DNA from: Fluviicola sp.
GTDB lineage: Bacteria > Bacteroidota > Bacteroidia > Flavobacteriales_D > Crocinitomicaceae
Direction: 5' to 3'
Assembly (NCBI RefSeq): GCF_029266855.1
Contig: NZ_JAQSWB010000003.1
Span: 62,001-126,000, forward strand
DNA: 64,000 nucleotides
The translations under genes were made by a program, and so were the position numbers. The number at the start of each line of letters is the position of its first letter. Positions within the stretch are counted from its first letter, which is position 1. Below the pieces are notes generated by a model. It worked only from the letters and a program-made list of their open reading frames with translations. It did no database searches and was not told the origin of the DNA. Below, one piece after another: positions 36,908 to 46,062 of this stretch.

Positions 36908-36961
36908 GTTCTAGGGTTTATAACCCTAGAAGGGTGGTGTCAAAAAAAATGTTTATATTAT
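36908..36961 (+). repeat. 54-base palindromic repeat, copy 1
   Basis: The arms TTCTAGGGTT and AACCCTAGAA (36909-36931) form a perfect 10-bp inverted repeat with a three-base centre, followed by GGGTGGTGTC, eight A, TG and TTATATTAT. A second copy lies at 58522-58575 in the opposite orientation with 53 of 54 bases identical. It lies between divergent queD and hldD. Confidence 0.85.
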
Positions 36962-37036
36962 ATATCCGCGCATAAACCTGCAGGTATGTTACAATCACCA
37001 GTCTTTCCGCCTCGGCGCACTATCGCTTTTTCTTCT

Positions 37037-37044
37037 TACTTTTG
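37037..37044 (+). promoter_or_regulatory. -7 element of hldD
   Basis: TACTTTTG matches TAnnTTTG, ending 17 bases before the hldD ATG at 37062. Confidence 0.55.
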
Positions 37045-37061
37045 TCTAAAATTCATCATAT

Positions 37062-38027
37062 ATGATCGTCATTACAGGAGCTGCTGGTTTTATAGGAAGC
37101 TGTATCGTTGGAACTTTAAATAACAAAGGGATTAATAATCTGGTTTTGGTAGATGATTTTTCTCAAACCGATAAAGCTGCCAACCTGGAAGGAAAACTCT
37201 TTGTGGCGATGGTACAGCGTAACGATTTTGATCAGTGGATGAAGGAATTCGGAGATGAGGTGACTTGTGTTCTGCATATCGGAGCGCGAACAGATACCAC
37301 CGAGTTTGACAAGGCCATCTTTGATGAATTGAATGTGGAATATTCCAAAATGGTTTGGAATCACTGTGTGAATTATCAGATTCCATTGGTTTACGCAAGT
37401 TCGGCAGCTACATACGGACTGGGAGAATTGGGTTATGACGACAACGAGGAAACCATGCCGCGTTTACAACCATTGAATCCATACGGTTGGTCCAAGCAGT
37501 ATTTTGATATGTGGGCCCTGGAGCAAAAGCAAACACCGCCGCATTGGTACGGATTGAAGTTTTTCAATGTTTACGGACCGAATGAATACCACAAAGGAAG
37601 AATGGCTTCCGTTATTTTCCACACCTTCAACCAGGTGAAGGAACATGGCTCCATGAAGTTGTTCCGTTCACACAATCCGAACTATACAGACGGTGGTCAG
37701 ATGCGTGATTTCGTTTATGTAAAGGATTTGGTTTCGGTGATTGAATTTTTAATGAAAGGAACTGCGAAATCGGGAATTTATAATTTGGGTTCCGGAAAGG
37801 CACGCACATTCCTGGATTTGGCAACAAATACTTTTAAGGCTTTAGGAAAAGAACCTCAAATCTCATTTATCGATACACCGGAAGATATTCGCGACAAATA
37901 CCAGTATTTCACGGAAGCAAATATGCAAAAGCTGATCGGGCAGGGATATAACGTTCCATTCCACACTTTGGAAGAGGGAATTGATGATTATGTGAAGAAT
38001 TATTTGATTGAAGGAAAGTACATTTAG
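37062..38027 (+). CDS. hldD: ADP-L-glycero-D-manno-heptose 6-epimerase
   Basis: The last step in making ADP-heptose for the lipopolysaccharide inner core. A 321-residue extended short-chain dehydrogenase: NAD(P) loop GAAGFIGS at 6-13, an acidic dinucleotide-binding pair (VDDFSQ), the substrate strand YASSAATYGLGE, the catalytic Tyr-x-x-x-Lys in NPYGWSKQYFDMW, and FFNVYGPNEYHKGRMAS which is characteristic of HldD. The VOC gene starts 3 bases after its stop, so the two are likely co-translated. Confidence 0.95.
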   Translation: MIVITGAAGFIGSCIVGTLNNKGINNLVLVDDFSQTDKAANLEGKLFVAMVQRNDFDQWMKEFGDEVTCVLHIGARTDTTEFDKAIFDELNVEYSKMVWNHCVNYQIPLVYASSAATYGLGELGYDDNEETMPRLQPLNPYGWSKQYFDMWALEQKQTPPHWYGLKFFNVYGPNEYHKGRMASVIFHTFNQVKEHGSMKLFRSHNPNYTDGGQMRDFVYVKDLVSVIEFLMKGTAKSGIYNLGSGKARTFLDLATNTFKALGKEPQISFIDTPEDIRDKYQYFTEANMQKLIGQGYNVPFHTLEEGIDDYVKNYLIEGKYI

Positions 38028-38030
38028 CAC

Positions 38031-38423
38031 TTGCTTAAATCAATCCATCATATTGCCATTATCTGTTCGGATTATGAAAAGTCCAAACGGTTTTATACAG
38101 AGGTTCTCGGCTTCGAAATCTTAGCGGAAAATTATCGCGCGGAACGCAATTCGTATAAATTGGACCTGATCCTGAACGGCGTTTATTGCATCGAATTATT
38201 TTCCTTTCCAAATCCTCCCGGAAGAGTTTCAAAACCTGAAGCTAGCGGACTAAGACATTTGGCTTTTACGGTTGAGGATATCGAAGCAGCGATCAATGAA
38301 CTGTCGAAAAAACAAGTGGTTTGTGAGCCAGTCCGAATCGATGAATTTACCGGGAAGCGTTTTACTTTTTTCGAAGACCCGGATGGTTTGCCGATTGAAT
38401 TGGTGGAAAACCGAGGAGGTTAG
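38031..38423 (+). CDS. VOC-family metalloprotein, YaeR-like
   Basis: A 130-residue protein of the glyoxalase/bleomycin-resistance (VOC) superfamily, closest in pattern to YaeR: IHHIAIICSDYEKSKRFYTE, LDLILNGVYCIELFSFP, GLRHLAFTVEDIEAAI, FTFFEDPDGLPIELVEN. The conserved metal ligands (His near 6, Glu near 55, His near 74, Glu near 123) are present, so an active metal site is likely. Whether it handles methylglutathione-type substrates is unknown. It starts with TTG at 38031, three bases after hldD, with no ATG available. Confidence 0.87.
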   Translation: MLKSIHHIAIICSDYEKSKRFYTEVLGFEILAENYRAERNSYKLDLILNGVYCIELFSFPNPPGRVSKPEASGLRHLAFTVEDIEAAINELSKKQVVCEPVRIDEFTGKRFTFFEDPDGLPIELVENRGG

Positions 38424-38501
38424 AGATCGTTTTTCTCTTCCAATTACATTCAGTCCATAATATTTCCCTATTCAATAGCTTTCGGACTTAATTTGTAAGT
38501 G

Positions 38502-38939
38502 TTACATCACCCGAAACAAGATCTCAGCATAAATGATATCCTTTCCGATGAGAGTTTCTTCAACCTGGTAAAAAGCGATACTCATTTTTCGGGTGATCGG
38601 CTCGTATTCCAGTTCGTTCAGAATAAAAGGTTCCAGCATTCGCTCGGGAGAATTTACTACCATACTTCCCAAAAATTGGAACGTGATCACAAACGATTGG
38701 TTTCCGCTCTTATCCTTTATAAGTTTTAGAAAGGTATCCTTCTTGTAATCGATTCCCAAATCACTCAGGAGATTCTTGATCTCGGTAGTGAAGATTTCAT
38801 CGTAATATTTAAAGTAGGACCGGAATTCCTGGACGTGAAATTCGGAATATCCACACAGGGTGTTCGAGTAGATTTTGCGGGTTAATTTGCTTGGTACTTC
38901 GAACACCCAATGTTTGAACGCTATAGTTTCTGTAAACAT
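38502..38939 (-). CDS. Hypothetical cytosolic protein
   Basis: A 145-residue protein with no signal peptide or membrane helix and mixed alpha/beta predicted structure (FEVPSKLTRKIYSNTLCGYS, SFVITFQFLGSMVVNSPERM, YEPITRKMSIAFYQVEETL). I do not recognise a family. The ATG at 38939 is a good start. It stands alone, convergent with the VOC gene and divergent from the histidine kinase gene. Confidence 0.55.
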   Translation of the reverse strand: MFTETIAFKHWVFEVPSKLTRKIYSNTLCGYSEFHVQEFRSYFKYYDEIFTTEIKNLLSDLGIDYKKDTFLKLIKDKSGNQSFVITFQFLGSMVVNSPERMLEPFILNELEYEPITRKMSIAFYQVEETLIGKDIIYAEILFRVM

Positions 38940-39140
38940 TGAATTACAGGTTTTGATTTGGTGATTAATTTGTTTTCATACATGTTGTGGTACGATGCGA
39001 ATAATTGCAGCCAACCTTTGGAAATAAGGCGAATGGTGAATTGGTTCTTCATAACACAGATTGTGCCGCGAAATTCGTTAACGTGCGGTGCTTACTCAAA
39101 AAAAAAGGATGTACGGGGGGAAATTCTGTGTAAATGATGT

Positions 39141-39148
39141 TAATTTTG
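39141..39148 (+). promoter_or_regulatory. -7 element of the histidine kinase gene
   Basis: TAATTTTG matches TAnnTTTG and ends 8 bases before the ATG at 39157, implying an almost leaderless message and excluding the longer GTG start at 39088. Confidence 0.5.
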
Positions 39149-39156
39149 ATGTGAAT

Positions 39157-40902
39157 ATGATTCGCTTTTTCCTCATCCTGACTTTTGCTCTCCGGGCAAG
39201 CAGTATTTTCGCCCAAAAGGATGCTGAGAAAATTGATTCGCTCAATTTCAAAAGCGAAGAATTGTATTCGAGTGATGTAAGCAAGTCCATCGAATTCAGC
39301 ACCCTGGCACTTGAATTATCTGAAAAAATTGATTACCGGCCAGGTAAGGCCTTTGCGTTTTTGAACCTGGCTGTAGCAAATGATATCCGGGGAAACTCAA
39401 AAGTCGCGATCGGGTATTTTCAGCGTGCAATCCGCTTGTTTAAATTGGAAAATGACCTGGAAAACCTGAGCTATTGTTATTCTCAGATCGGAGTTTGTTA
39501 TTTCTCTCAATACCAGTATGAAAACGCAGATTATTATTACCGGAAAGCGATTCCAATTTGCAGGAAACTCGGATTAGAGATTGACCTTGCAGATGTCCTG
39601 GTGAACCAGGGAATAACATTTACTTATCAAAATAAACCGGAAAAAGCGGAGGAGAACTTCAAGCAGGCAATTAAGCTTTATCATAAAAATGCTTACCCGC
39701 AAGGACTTGGTGGAGCTTACAATTCCCTTGCTAAGATTTATTATGACAGAAAAGAATTTACCACAGCGATCACCTATTTTGAGAGATCAATAGCAAATTT
39801 TGAAAAGTATCGGAATTATTTTAACCTGACATCGGCCTATGGGGGCCTTGCGAATTGTTACATTGATCTGAAAGAATTTCGCAAAGCAGAAAAGTATGCA
39901 CTTAAAAGTTTAAAAGTAGCACAGGAAATCGGGGCAACCGAACGGGAAGTGTTTACGCATGAAACATTGTCCAGGATCTATTTTGCATTGGGCGATTTTA
40001 AAAAGGCTTACGAGAGTTTGAATAATTACACCGTCCTGAGTGATTCCATTTTTACCCGGGAAAAAAGCGATGCCCTGGCAGAAATGCAGGCCCGTTTTGA
40101 AGTGAAAGAGGTGAAATTGAAACAAAAGACCCAGGAGGAAAATTATAAATGGCAATTGGTGATCCTGGTAGTGATCATTTTTATTGTTCTCCTGGTTTCT
40201 GTCCTGCTGTTCTTTTTGTTTCGAAATAAAAGGCGGATCAATCTCCTGTTAGAGCAAAAATATCAGATCACCCAAGCTAGCCTGGAGCAAAAGGAATTGA
40301 TGATGGGCGAGGTGCATCACCGGGTGAAGAATAACCTGCAAATGATCTACGCCATTCTGGATTTACAGTCCCGAGAGTTGAAGGATCCGGAATCTGTTCG
40401 CTTAATTGAAGACAGTTTGAACCGGATCAATGCAATTTCCATGATCCATCAGAACTTATATCAGTCTGACAATATTCGGGCGGTGAATATCCGTTCTTAC
40501 CTGGATGAACTGGTGCAGGACCTGGTTCGCCATTTTACGAATAATCATGAACATACAATTGAACTTCATTCGGATTATGAGGAACTGAACATGGATATCG
40601 AAACGGCATTACCGCTTGGGTTGATTGTAGCCGAATTGGTTACAAATTCCTGTAAATATGCCTTTGATAAGCAAATAAAGCCCGAACTTTACATCAGTTT
40701 GAAAGAAGTGGGTGACCGGCTAGTCTTAAGTGTTTCGGACAATGGAACAGGAAAGAAAAGTACAGCATCGGGAACGAATTTTGGAACGAAGTTGATTCAG
40801 TCAATGTCCCGTAAACTGGATGCTACGCTTGTTGAAACAAATTCCGGAAACGGTTTGAAAGTGGAATTGATAAGTTCGAATTACAAAATATACCATGAGT
40901 AA
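39157..40902 (+). CDS. TPR sensor histidine kinase, HisKA_2 type
   Basis: A 581-residue sensor kinase typical of Bacteroidota: a signal peptide (MIRFFLILTFALRASSIFAQ), six or so periplasmic TPR motifs (~25-290), one transmembrane helix (~332-355), then a coiled segment and a HisKA_2 dimerisation domain with the phosphoaccepting His in MGEVHHRVKNNLQ (residue 387 or 388), and an HATPase domain with N-box LVAELVTNSCKYAF and G-box SDNGTGKK. The start ATG (39157) is supported by the promoter and the signal peptide. It overlaps the response regulator gene by 8 bases. Confidence 0.93.
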   Translation: MIRFFLILTFALRASSIFAQKDAEKIDSLNFKSEELYSSDVSKSIEFSTLALELSEKIDYRPGKAFAFLNLAVANDIRGNSKVAIGYFQRAIRLFKLENDLENLSYCYSQIGVCYFSQYQYENADYYYRKAIPICRKLGLEIDLADVLVNQGITFTYQNKPEKAEENFKQAIKLYHKNAYPQGLGGAYNSLAKIYYDRKEFTTAITYFERSIANFEKYRNYFNLTSAYGGLANCYIDLKEFRKAEKYALKSLKVAQEIGATEREVFTHETLSRIYFALGDFKKAYESLNNYTVLSDSIFTREKSDALAEMQARFEVKEVKLKQKTQEENYKWQLVILVVIIFIVLLVSVLLFFLFRNKRRINLLLEQKYQITQASLEQKELMMGEVHHRVKNNLQMIYAILDLQSRELKDPESVRLIEDSLNRINAISMIHQNLYQSDNIRAVNIRSYLDELVQDLVRHFTNNHEHTIELHSDYEELNMDIETALPLGLIVAELVTNSCKYAFDKQIKPELYISLKEVGDRLVLSVSDNGTGKKSTASGTNFGTKLIQSMSRKLDATLVETNSGNGLKVELISSNYKIYHE

Positions 40903-41629
40903 ATTGAAAATATTCATTGTGGAGGATGAGCCGATCATTGCAGATTACCTGGAACAGTGTCTGTTGGATGATGGTTTTGAAGTAGTCGGAATTGCGGATA
41001 GTTTTGATCAGGCAAAGAAAATGCTGGCGAATTGTCAGCCCGACTTACTGCTTCTTGACATCAACCTGGGAACCGGACCGGATGGAATTGATCTGGCGCA
41101 TCTCATCAATCAGCAAATCAATAAACCTTTCCTGTTTGTTACCTCCAATACGGATTCCAACACCTTGGAACGTGTGAAACTGACGAATCCGGCCGGGTTT
41201 ATCATGAAACCTTTCAGAAAAGAGGATTTGAGCACCCAGATTGAACTTGCATGGCATGCATTCCAGGTTCGGACTACTCATTCGCAAATTGATTTTACCA
41301 ATTCCGTATTGGCAAACACTCACTTTTTTATCAAGGACAAACAGAAACTGGTAAAATTGGCCTATTCGGATATTACCCATGCGGAGGCTTGTGATAATTA
41401 TTCCATCCTTTATACCAAAGAATCCAAATTCATTATCAGCTACAGCTTAAAGCATGTGGAAGCTAAATTACCGGTTAAAGAGTTTTTGCGCGTTCACCGG
41501 TCCTATATGGTCAACATCGGACAAATTTCACAGATCAACCCCAAATCATTGGTGCTCATTGATGGAAAAGAGATTCCGGTAAGTGATGCGCACCGCTCCG
41601 AATTGTTAAAACGAGTGAATTTGTTTTAG
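40895..41629 (+). CDS. LytTR-family response regulator
   Basis: A 244-residue regulator: receiver domain 1-125 with the acidic pair near residues 10-11 (FIVEDEPIIADYL), phosphoacceptor Asp55 in LLLLDINLGTGPDG, and the conserved lysine (FIMKPFRKED); then a LytTR DNA-binding domain at ~140-244 (ISYSLKHVEAKLPVKEFLRVHRSYMV type). It overlaps the TPR kinase gene by 8 bases, so the two form a translationally coupled pair. LytTR regulators usually control envelope or extracellular functions; the targets are unknown. Confidence 0.94.
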   Translation: MSKLKIFIVEDEPIIADYLEQCLLDDGFEVVGIADSFDQAKKMLANCQPDLLLLDINLGTGPDGIDLAHLINQQINKPFLFVTSNTDSNTLERVKLTNPAGFIMKPFRKEDLSTQIELAWHAFQVRTTHSQIDFTNSVLANTHFFIKDKQKLVKLAYSDITHAEACDNYSILYTKESKFIISYSLKHVEAKLPVKEFLRVHRSYMVNIGQISQINPKSLVLIDGKEIPVSDAHRSELLKRVNLF

Positions 41630-41700
41630 AAAGCGAAAAGGTTTTGCTTATATTTAGTTGGATTCATTAGGTAATGAATAAGCAGAACTAATTCAATAGT

Positions 41701-42216
41701 ATGTATCAGCTCAGACGAACACAATTGATAAGGACTGACCTCCAGACCTGCTGGAAATATTTTTCCGCACCCGCCAACCTGCATGTAATTACACCGGATT
41801 ACATCGATTTCAGAGTTCATTCTCCCGTTCCGGAAAAAATGTATTCGGGTTTGATCATCCGGTACACCATCCGGCCTATTTTGGGAATTCCCCTGAATTG
41901 GATCAGTGAAATCACAACCATTGAGGAAGGTGTTTATTTTGTGGATGAACAGCGCCGGGGGCCCTATAAATTATGGCATCATGAACACCATTTCAAAGAA
42001 GTGGAAGGCGGTGTTGAAATGACGGATATCATCAGCTATTTAATGCCCTTCGGGTTCATCGGTAAATTTGTTCATTGGTTATTCATTCGCAGACAGCTGG
42101 AAAACATCTTCGCATACCGGGTCAATAAGGCAGACGAATTATTTCATCCGCTTCGGAAAGATCCGGCAGTGAACGGAGTTGCTTCTGTCAACGGGACTGA
42201 AACAAAAAAGAATTAA
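41701..42216 (+). CDS. SRPBCC (START/Bet v 1) ligand-binding protein
   Basis: A 171-residue cytosolic protein with the SRPBCC fold pattern: an N-terminal strand and helix ([20 protein letters not shown]), [57 protein letters not shown] and a long C-terminal helix. The family includes lipid or hormone binders and cell-division-related inhibitors; no residue assigns a ligand. Its last 4 bases overlap the YciI lipoprotein gene on the opposite strand. Confidence 0.85.
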   Translation: MYQLRRTQLIRTDLQTCWKYFSAPANLHVITPDYIDFRVHSPVPEKMYSGLIIRYTIRPILGIPLNWISEITTIEEGVYFVDEQRRGPYKLWHHEHHFKEVEGGVEMTDIISYLMPFGFIGKFVHWLFIRRQLENIFAYRVNKADELFHPLRKDPAVNGVASVNGTETKKN

Positions 42217-42722
42217 ATCTCTTTCTTCGAAACCGTTTTGTGAATTTCAGCTGACTTGATCAATGCCGCAGAACCGTACCAGGGATGCAATTCCATAACC
42301 AGTCTTCCGGCTTTGATCGCAGGGTCGGTTTTGGTTAATGCTTCAGCTTCCTCAACTGTTTCCACATCGAAAATATAGATTCCGCGAAGTTCCGTGTCAT
42401 CCATGAACGGACCGGCAACAACCAGTTTCCGTTGTTCTGCCAGTTTGCCGATATTATCCATGTGTGCACGCTGCAAACGCTTCACTTCTTCGGCGCTTTG
42501 ATCCTGGTTCGGACCTTTTTTCAGGAAGGCCATGACGTAATGTTTCATGCCATATTCGTCAGCTCCTAATTCGGTTGCCAAAGCCTGGTCGAATTCATTT
42601 CCCTTTTTTGGTTCAACGACTGTTTGCTCTTCTTTACAGCTTTGTTCGTCTTCACGTGCACAGGATCCGATCAGAAAACCTAAACTAAGGGTAGACAGGA
42701 TCAAAAAATTAAGCTTCTTCAT
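42213..42722 (-). CDS. YciI-like domain lipoprotein
   Basis: A 169-residue lipoprotein ([21 protein letters not shown], Cys21) carrying a C-terminal YciI domain at ~60-150 ([63 protein letters not shown]). YciI-type domains are dimeric alpha/beta barrels with a His/Asp pair (here His in RAHMDN). Unlike most YciI proteins this one is exported and lipid-anchored. It overlaps the bcp gene by 14 bases and is probably co-translated. Confidence 0.83.
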   Translation of the reverse strand: MKKLNFLILSTLSLGFLIGSCAREDEQSCKEEQTVVEPKKGNEFDQALATELGADEYGMKHYVMAFLKKGPNQDQSAEEVKRLQRAHMDNIGKLAEQRKLVVAGPFMDDTELRGIYIFDVETVEEAEALTKTDPAIKAGRLVMELHPWYGSAALIKSAEIHKTVSKKEI

Positions 42723-43179
42723 TGGTAATGGTTTTTACGGCGTTAATAGATTCTTCAATATGTCCGGCAGCATTGGTGAGTGAATTATAAATGTTCCGTA
42801 CAATTCCTTTTTTGTCAATAATGTAGGTAACCCTTCCCGGTATTAACCCGAATAAGTTCGTAGGAACATCAAACAGCTTTCGAACGGTTTTCTTTGTGTC
42901 TGCAAGTAAAGTAAAGCTCAGGCGGTTCTTCTCCGCAAATTTAGCGTGTCGCTCGGCAGTGTCACTTGAAATCCCGATGACCTCACACCCCAGGTCTTTG
43001 AAATCTTCATAGCTGTCGCGAAAAGAACAGGCTTCAGCCGTACAGCCTGGTGTGCCGTCCTTGGGATAGAAATAAAGTACAATGATTTTTTTTCCAAGAA
43101 CAGAGTTAATATTGAAGTCTTTGTTGTTCTGATCTTTTAATGTGAATTCCGGACATTTGTCTCCTACTGCTATTGCCAT
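42709..43179 (-). CDS. bcp: Thioredoxin-dependent peroxiredoxin, Bcp type
   Basis: Reduces hydrogen and organic peroxides. The 156-residue protein has the peroxidatic Cys46 and a second Cys51 in [14 protein letters not shown], the spacing of two-cysteine Bcp enzymes, plus [14 protein letters not shown] and [16 protein letters not shown]. The ATG at 43179 gives the family start ([12 protein letters not shown]); the frame extends further upstream to an implausible N-terminus. Operon with the YciI lipoprotein gene. Confidence 0.94.
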   Translation of the reverse strand: MAIAVGDKCPEFTLKDQNNKDFNINSVLGKKIIVLYFYPKDGTPGCTAEACSFRDSYEDFKDLGCEVIGISSDTAERHAKFAEKNRLSFTLLADTKKTVRKLFDVPTNLFGLIPGRVTYIIDKKGIVRNIYNSLTNAAGHIEESINAVKTITNEEA

Positions 43180-43566
43180 GACTGAGTCAATTAATTGTAT
43201 AGCAAAGATGCAAAAAGAATGGTTTGATGGATGAAATATTTCACCGCTCGTATTTTTCAACTTTGCGTCCCTCGCTTCTTTGCGTTAAAAAATAGGAAAG
43301 TTGTTTTTATCAAACCGCAAAGAAAAGGAGGTCGCGAAGAGTGATGTCAAAATAGGTGTAAAACATTGCGCATATTTGTGTAATGTGGATTAATTTTGTA
43401 TACTTGTTTGCTTAGTTATTATGCAGATGTTAAAAATTATTAAGGATGTAACAAAACAATTTTTTTGTAGTTAATAGGATACTTATTCACTATAAATGGC
43501 CATTATTCGTCTAAGTCAGCCAAAATCCCAGCTGATAATTAAATGGGAGACTCTAAATTAATCAAA
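43180..43566 (+). other. 387-base intergenic region
   Basis: No convincing gene. CTTTGCGTCCCTCGCTTCTT (43261-43280) and its imperfect inverted partner near 43311-43343 (CAAAGAAAAGGAGGTCGCGA) form one of the scar-like repeats of this genome. TAATTTTG at 43391 is a possible -7 element for the lipoprotein gene 170 bases downstream. A 17-residue frame at 43421-43474 has little support. Confidence 0.45.
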
Positions 43567-44193
43567 ATGAAAAAAATAGTTTTTGAATCATTTTTGATCC
43601 TATCTGTGAGTGTACTATTTGTTTTTTCTTGCCAAAAAGAAAATATCAAAAATTCGAAATCTAATACGCATGAAGTTTTTCAAGAAAAGCAATCGATAAA
43701 CTCTGTTGAAATCGAGTGTAATGGAAACTGTTCCGGCTCATCCGGGACATGTTCAATCATGGGACAACTTGGTGGAGGAAGTGGACATAATTATGTGACC
43801 TGTTCCTGTTCTGGATGTACCATGAAAGTAACAAGTACCAAGAATGGAGTTACAACTGTGACAAATTTAATAGAGGCACAATTTGAAGTTTATTATTTGG
43901 ATTTATTTCAAACGTATATGGCAGATAACTATCCTGGACAGACGTATACTCTTTTGAAGTATAATTTTACAACTGATTCTGAAGAATATGTAGAGATGTA
44001 TTCCTTTGATTTAGGAAATGGACAAATTGAGACAGTTGTTCTAGTCGGTGACGCAAATGGGCTTATTGATAAAGTGAAAGTCTATGACTGTACAGGATCA
44101 TGCGGTTGCAGGGAAGTTTATGATTTGAACACAAATAAGGCATCATGCTCATGTAATGATTGTCAAATGAAAGTCACAACAGTTAAAAAATAG
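43567..44193 (+). CDS. Cysteine-rich lipoprotein with an internal duplication
   Basis: A 208-residue lipoprotein (MKKIVFESFLILSVSVLFVFSC, Cys22) with two related cysteine clusters: Cys51, 55, 62, 79, 81, 84 and Cys175, 179, 181, 194, 196, 199. Both end in C-x-C-x-x-C-x-M-K-V-T (TCSCSGCTMKVT and SCSCNDCQMKVT), which indicates duplication. The pattern suggests disulfide knots or metal binding outside the cell. An upstream ATG at 43543 would add 8 residues; the shorter start gives a better lipoprotein signal. A thioredoxin-like gene follows, which may reduce or fold it. I do not recognise a family. Confidence 0.72.
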   Translation: MKKIVFESFLILSVSVLFVFSCQKENIKNSKSNTHEVFQEKQSINSVEIECNGNCSGSSGTCSIMGQLGGGSGHNYVTCSCSGCTMKVTSTKNGVTTVTNLIEAQFEVYYLDLFQTYMADNYPGQTYTLLKYNFTTDSEEYVEMYSFDLGNGQIETVVLVGDANGLIDKVKVYDCTGSCGCREVYDLNTNKASCSCNDCQMKVTTVKK

Positions 44194-44201
44194 ATTACGT
44201 A

Positions 44202-44232
44202 AAAACCCTCCTTATTTTATGAGGAGGGTTTT
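44202..44232 (+). terminator. Terminator after the cysteine-rich lipoprotein
   Basis: AAAACCCTCCT and AGGAGGGTTTT form a perfect 11-bp stem with a 9-base loop, 9 bases after the stop. It overlaps the first ATG of the next frame (44219), so that ATG is unlikely to be used and the following gene probably has its own transcript or relies on read-through. Confidence 0.8.
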
Positions 44233-44248
44233 ACCAATGTTGTCGGAA

Positions 44249-45466
44249 ATGAGAATTAATTTATTTGCACTATTCTTCTGTACCAATGCCTGTTTATCTT
44301 TTGCACAGGATTCTGATCTCAAACTATGGAACAATGCAGTGGTCAAATGCTCTGAAGTTGAAAATGGATCTTACGAAATGACTTATAAGAGCAAGTATTT
44401 GATGGGACGAGATACGGTCTCTAAAAAACTGAACTGTGTTTTTAGAAAAGAGCCGTCAGATTCGATCTTCGGATTTTGTTTTGATGTCGAAAGAACGATC
44501 GGTCAGGAGCAGGATTTTTATTCCTATTCCGGGGATTATTTCATTTCGGGTTCGAAAAGGAAAGCGCAATTGTTTCAGTATAAAAAAGCAATGACAGCGT
44601 TGGTCTCATTCAAGCATAATTATGACTTTTTCAATCCGCTGACCAATTTTGAGGATTCGGAAATGCCGGAAATAGACACTTCTTTATTACTACTTGTCGG
44701 TGAAGAGAAAATTGGTTCTTATGCTACCGTTCATTACAAGTACATTCCTCCAAAGGACACGAATGAAGCAATTGATATCCTGGGCTCAGAGTTGGATTTT
44801 TGGATCAATACAAAAGATTGTATTCCGGTTCGCTATACGGTTTACTATAAAATAGATTTGTCCGGTGATACCCTGGAACAATACGACGAGTTTAACCTGA
44901 GTTCCTATTCGTTAAACACACAACCGGATTATCGTTTTAAAACTCCTGATTCTTATATAATGGAAGGAATTCATGTAAATGAGTTCGTTCCGGATACTCC
45001 TGGTCCAGTCCAAAAATTGGCCGTAGGATCCAAGGTTCCCCGTTGGAATTTTGAGACAAATAAAAAAACAACACTATCCTCAGAAAACCATTCGTATGGA
45101 CTCATACTGTTTGATTTTTATTACCAGTCTTGTTTTCCATGCTTAAAAGCCATTCCTGCTTTGAACAGGCTCAGCAAAAAATACGATTTAAAAGGGAAGG
45201 GTCTTTTGGTTGCCGGAATAAATAATGTAGACCCGGTTGATGATCGCTTTTATGAATTTGTTGAAAGGAAGCAGATTTCGTATCCTTTGGCGGTAAGCCC
45301 CAACGAGCTGAGTGAAGTATTCAAAGTATCTTCTTATCCAACTCTTTTTTTGATGGATGGTAAGGGAACATTGATTTATTCATCAGAAGGCTACAGCGAG
45401 CAGCTAGAAGCCGAATTGGAAGAGGTAATCATTGATCATTTGACGAAAGAAGGCCTGCTCAGATAA
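44249..45466 (+). CDS. Exported TlpA-like thioredoxin-fold protein with N-terminal domain
   Basis: A 405-residue exported protein (MRINLFALFFCTNACLSFAQ). The first ~265 residues form a domain common in Bacteroidota TlpA-family proteins; the C-terminal ~130 residues are a thioredoxin domain with the redox motif Cys295-Phe-Pro-Cys298 (YYQSCFPCLKAIPALNRL) and cis-proline segment YPTLFLMDGKG. A CFPC motif between the two active cysteines differs from the usual C-x-P-C of TlpA but keeps the spacing. The ATG at 44237 is an alternative. The neighbouring cysteine-rich lipoprotein is a plausible substrate; that is inference. Confidence 0.83.
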   Translation: MRINLFALFFCTNACLSFAQDSDLKLWNNAVVKCSEVENGSYEMTYKSKYLMGRDTVSKKLNCVFRKEPSDSIFGFCFDVERTIGQEQDFYSYSGDYFISGSKRKAQLFQYKKAMTALVSFKHNYDFFNPLTNFEDSEMPEIDTSLLLLVGEEKIGSYATVHYKYIPPKDTNEAIDILGSELDFWINTKDCIPVRYTVYYKIDLSGDTLEQYDEFNLSSYSLNTQPDYRFKTPDSYIMEGIHVNEFVPDTPGPVQKLAVGSKVPRWNFETNKKTTLSSENHSYGLILFDFYYQSCFPCLKAIPALNRLSKKYDLKGKGLLVAGINNVDPVDDRFYEFVERKQISYPLAVSPNELSEVFKVSSYPTLFLMDGKGTLIYSSEGYSEQLEAELEEVIIDHLTKEGLLR

Positions 45467-45527
45467 AATCCCGCTAATGATATATTTGCACGATCCCTCG
45501 TGATCTTCGTGTGCTTTGTGGTTAAAT

Positions 45528-45562
45528 AAAAAAATCCCGCTGATCAATGACCAACGGGATTT
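45528..45562 (-). terminator. Terminator of the rpsF-rpsR-rplI operon
   Basis: On the minus strand AAATCCCG pairs with CGGGATTT around a 15-base loop, followed by seven T. It lies 22 bases after the rplI stop. Confidence 0.85.
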
Positions 45563-45583
45563 CAATATGCAGTTTGGAAAATC

Positions 45584-46030
45584 TTATTCTCCTACAACTT
45601 CAAATTTGAATACCGGCTTAACACCTTTGTGTAAGTTCGCTTCAGCTTCGAACGTTCCAACTTCTTTGATTGGCTCGTCTTTAATTTTCAACGATTTACG
45701 ATCGATGTCAAATCCTGCAGCTTTCAATGCTTCAGATAATTGAACCGTGTTAACTGATCCGAAGATCTTACCGTTCTCACCAACTTTCGTGCTGATTTTA
45801 ACAGTAACATCAGCCAATTTAGCTGCAATTGCTTCTGCTTCAGCAACGATTTTTGATTCTTTATGAGAACGTTGCTTCATCATATCCTCGTGCGCTTTTT
45901 TCGCAGAAGGAGTAGCCAAAGAAGCGTAACCCTGAGGGATCAGGAAGTTACGTCCGTATCCTGGCTTAACAGTTACAACTTCGTCCTTGTAACCTAATTT
46001 ATCGATATTTTTCTTAAGAATTACTTCCAT
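45584..46030 (-). CDS. rplI: Ribosomal protein bL9
   Basis: A 148-residue large-subunit protein: N-terminal globular domain MEVILKKNIDKLGYKDEVV and VKPGYGRNFLIPQGYA, the long connecting helix (KKAHEDMMKQRSHKES...), and C-terminal domain VGENGKIFGSVNTVQLSEAL. Third gene of the rpsF-rpsR-rplI operon, ended by a strong terminator. Confidence 0.98.
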   Translation of the reverse strand: MEVILKKNIDKLGYKDEVVTVKPGYGRNFLIPQGYASLATPSAKKAHEDMMKQRSHKESKIVAEAEAIAAKLADVTVKISTKVGENGKIFGSVNTVQLSEALKAAGFDIDRKSLKIKDEPIKEVGTFEAEANLHKGVKPVFKFEVVGE

Positions 46031-46062
46031 GATTTCTTGTCTTTAAAATTAAAACGTGAAGA

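Noticed and set aside
43421-43474. A 17-residue frame upstream of the cysteine-rich lipoprotein
   Set aside because: No promoter at the right distance, no ribosome-binding signal and no conserved features; too short to support.
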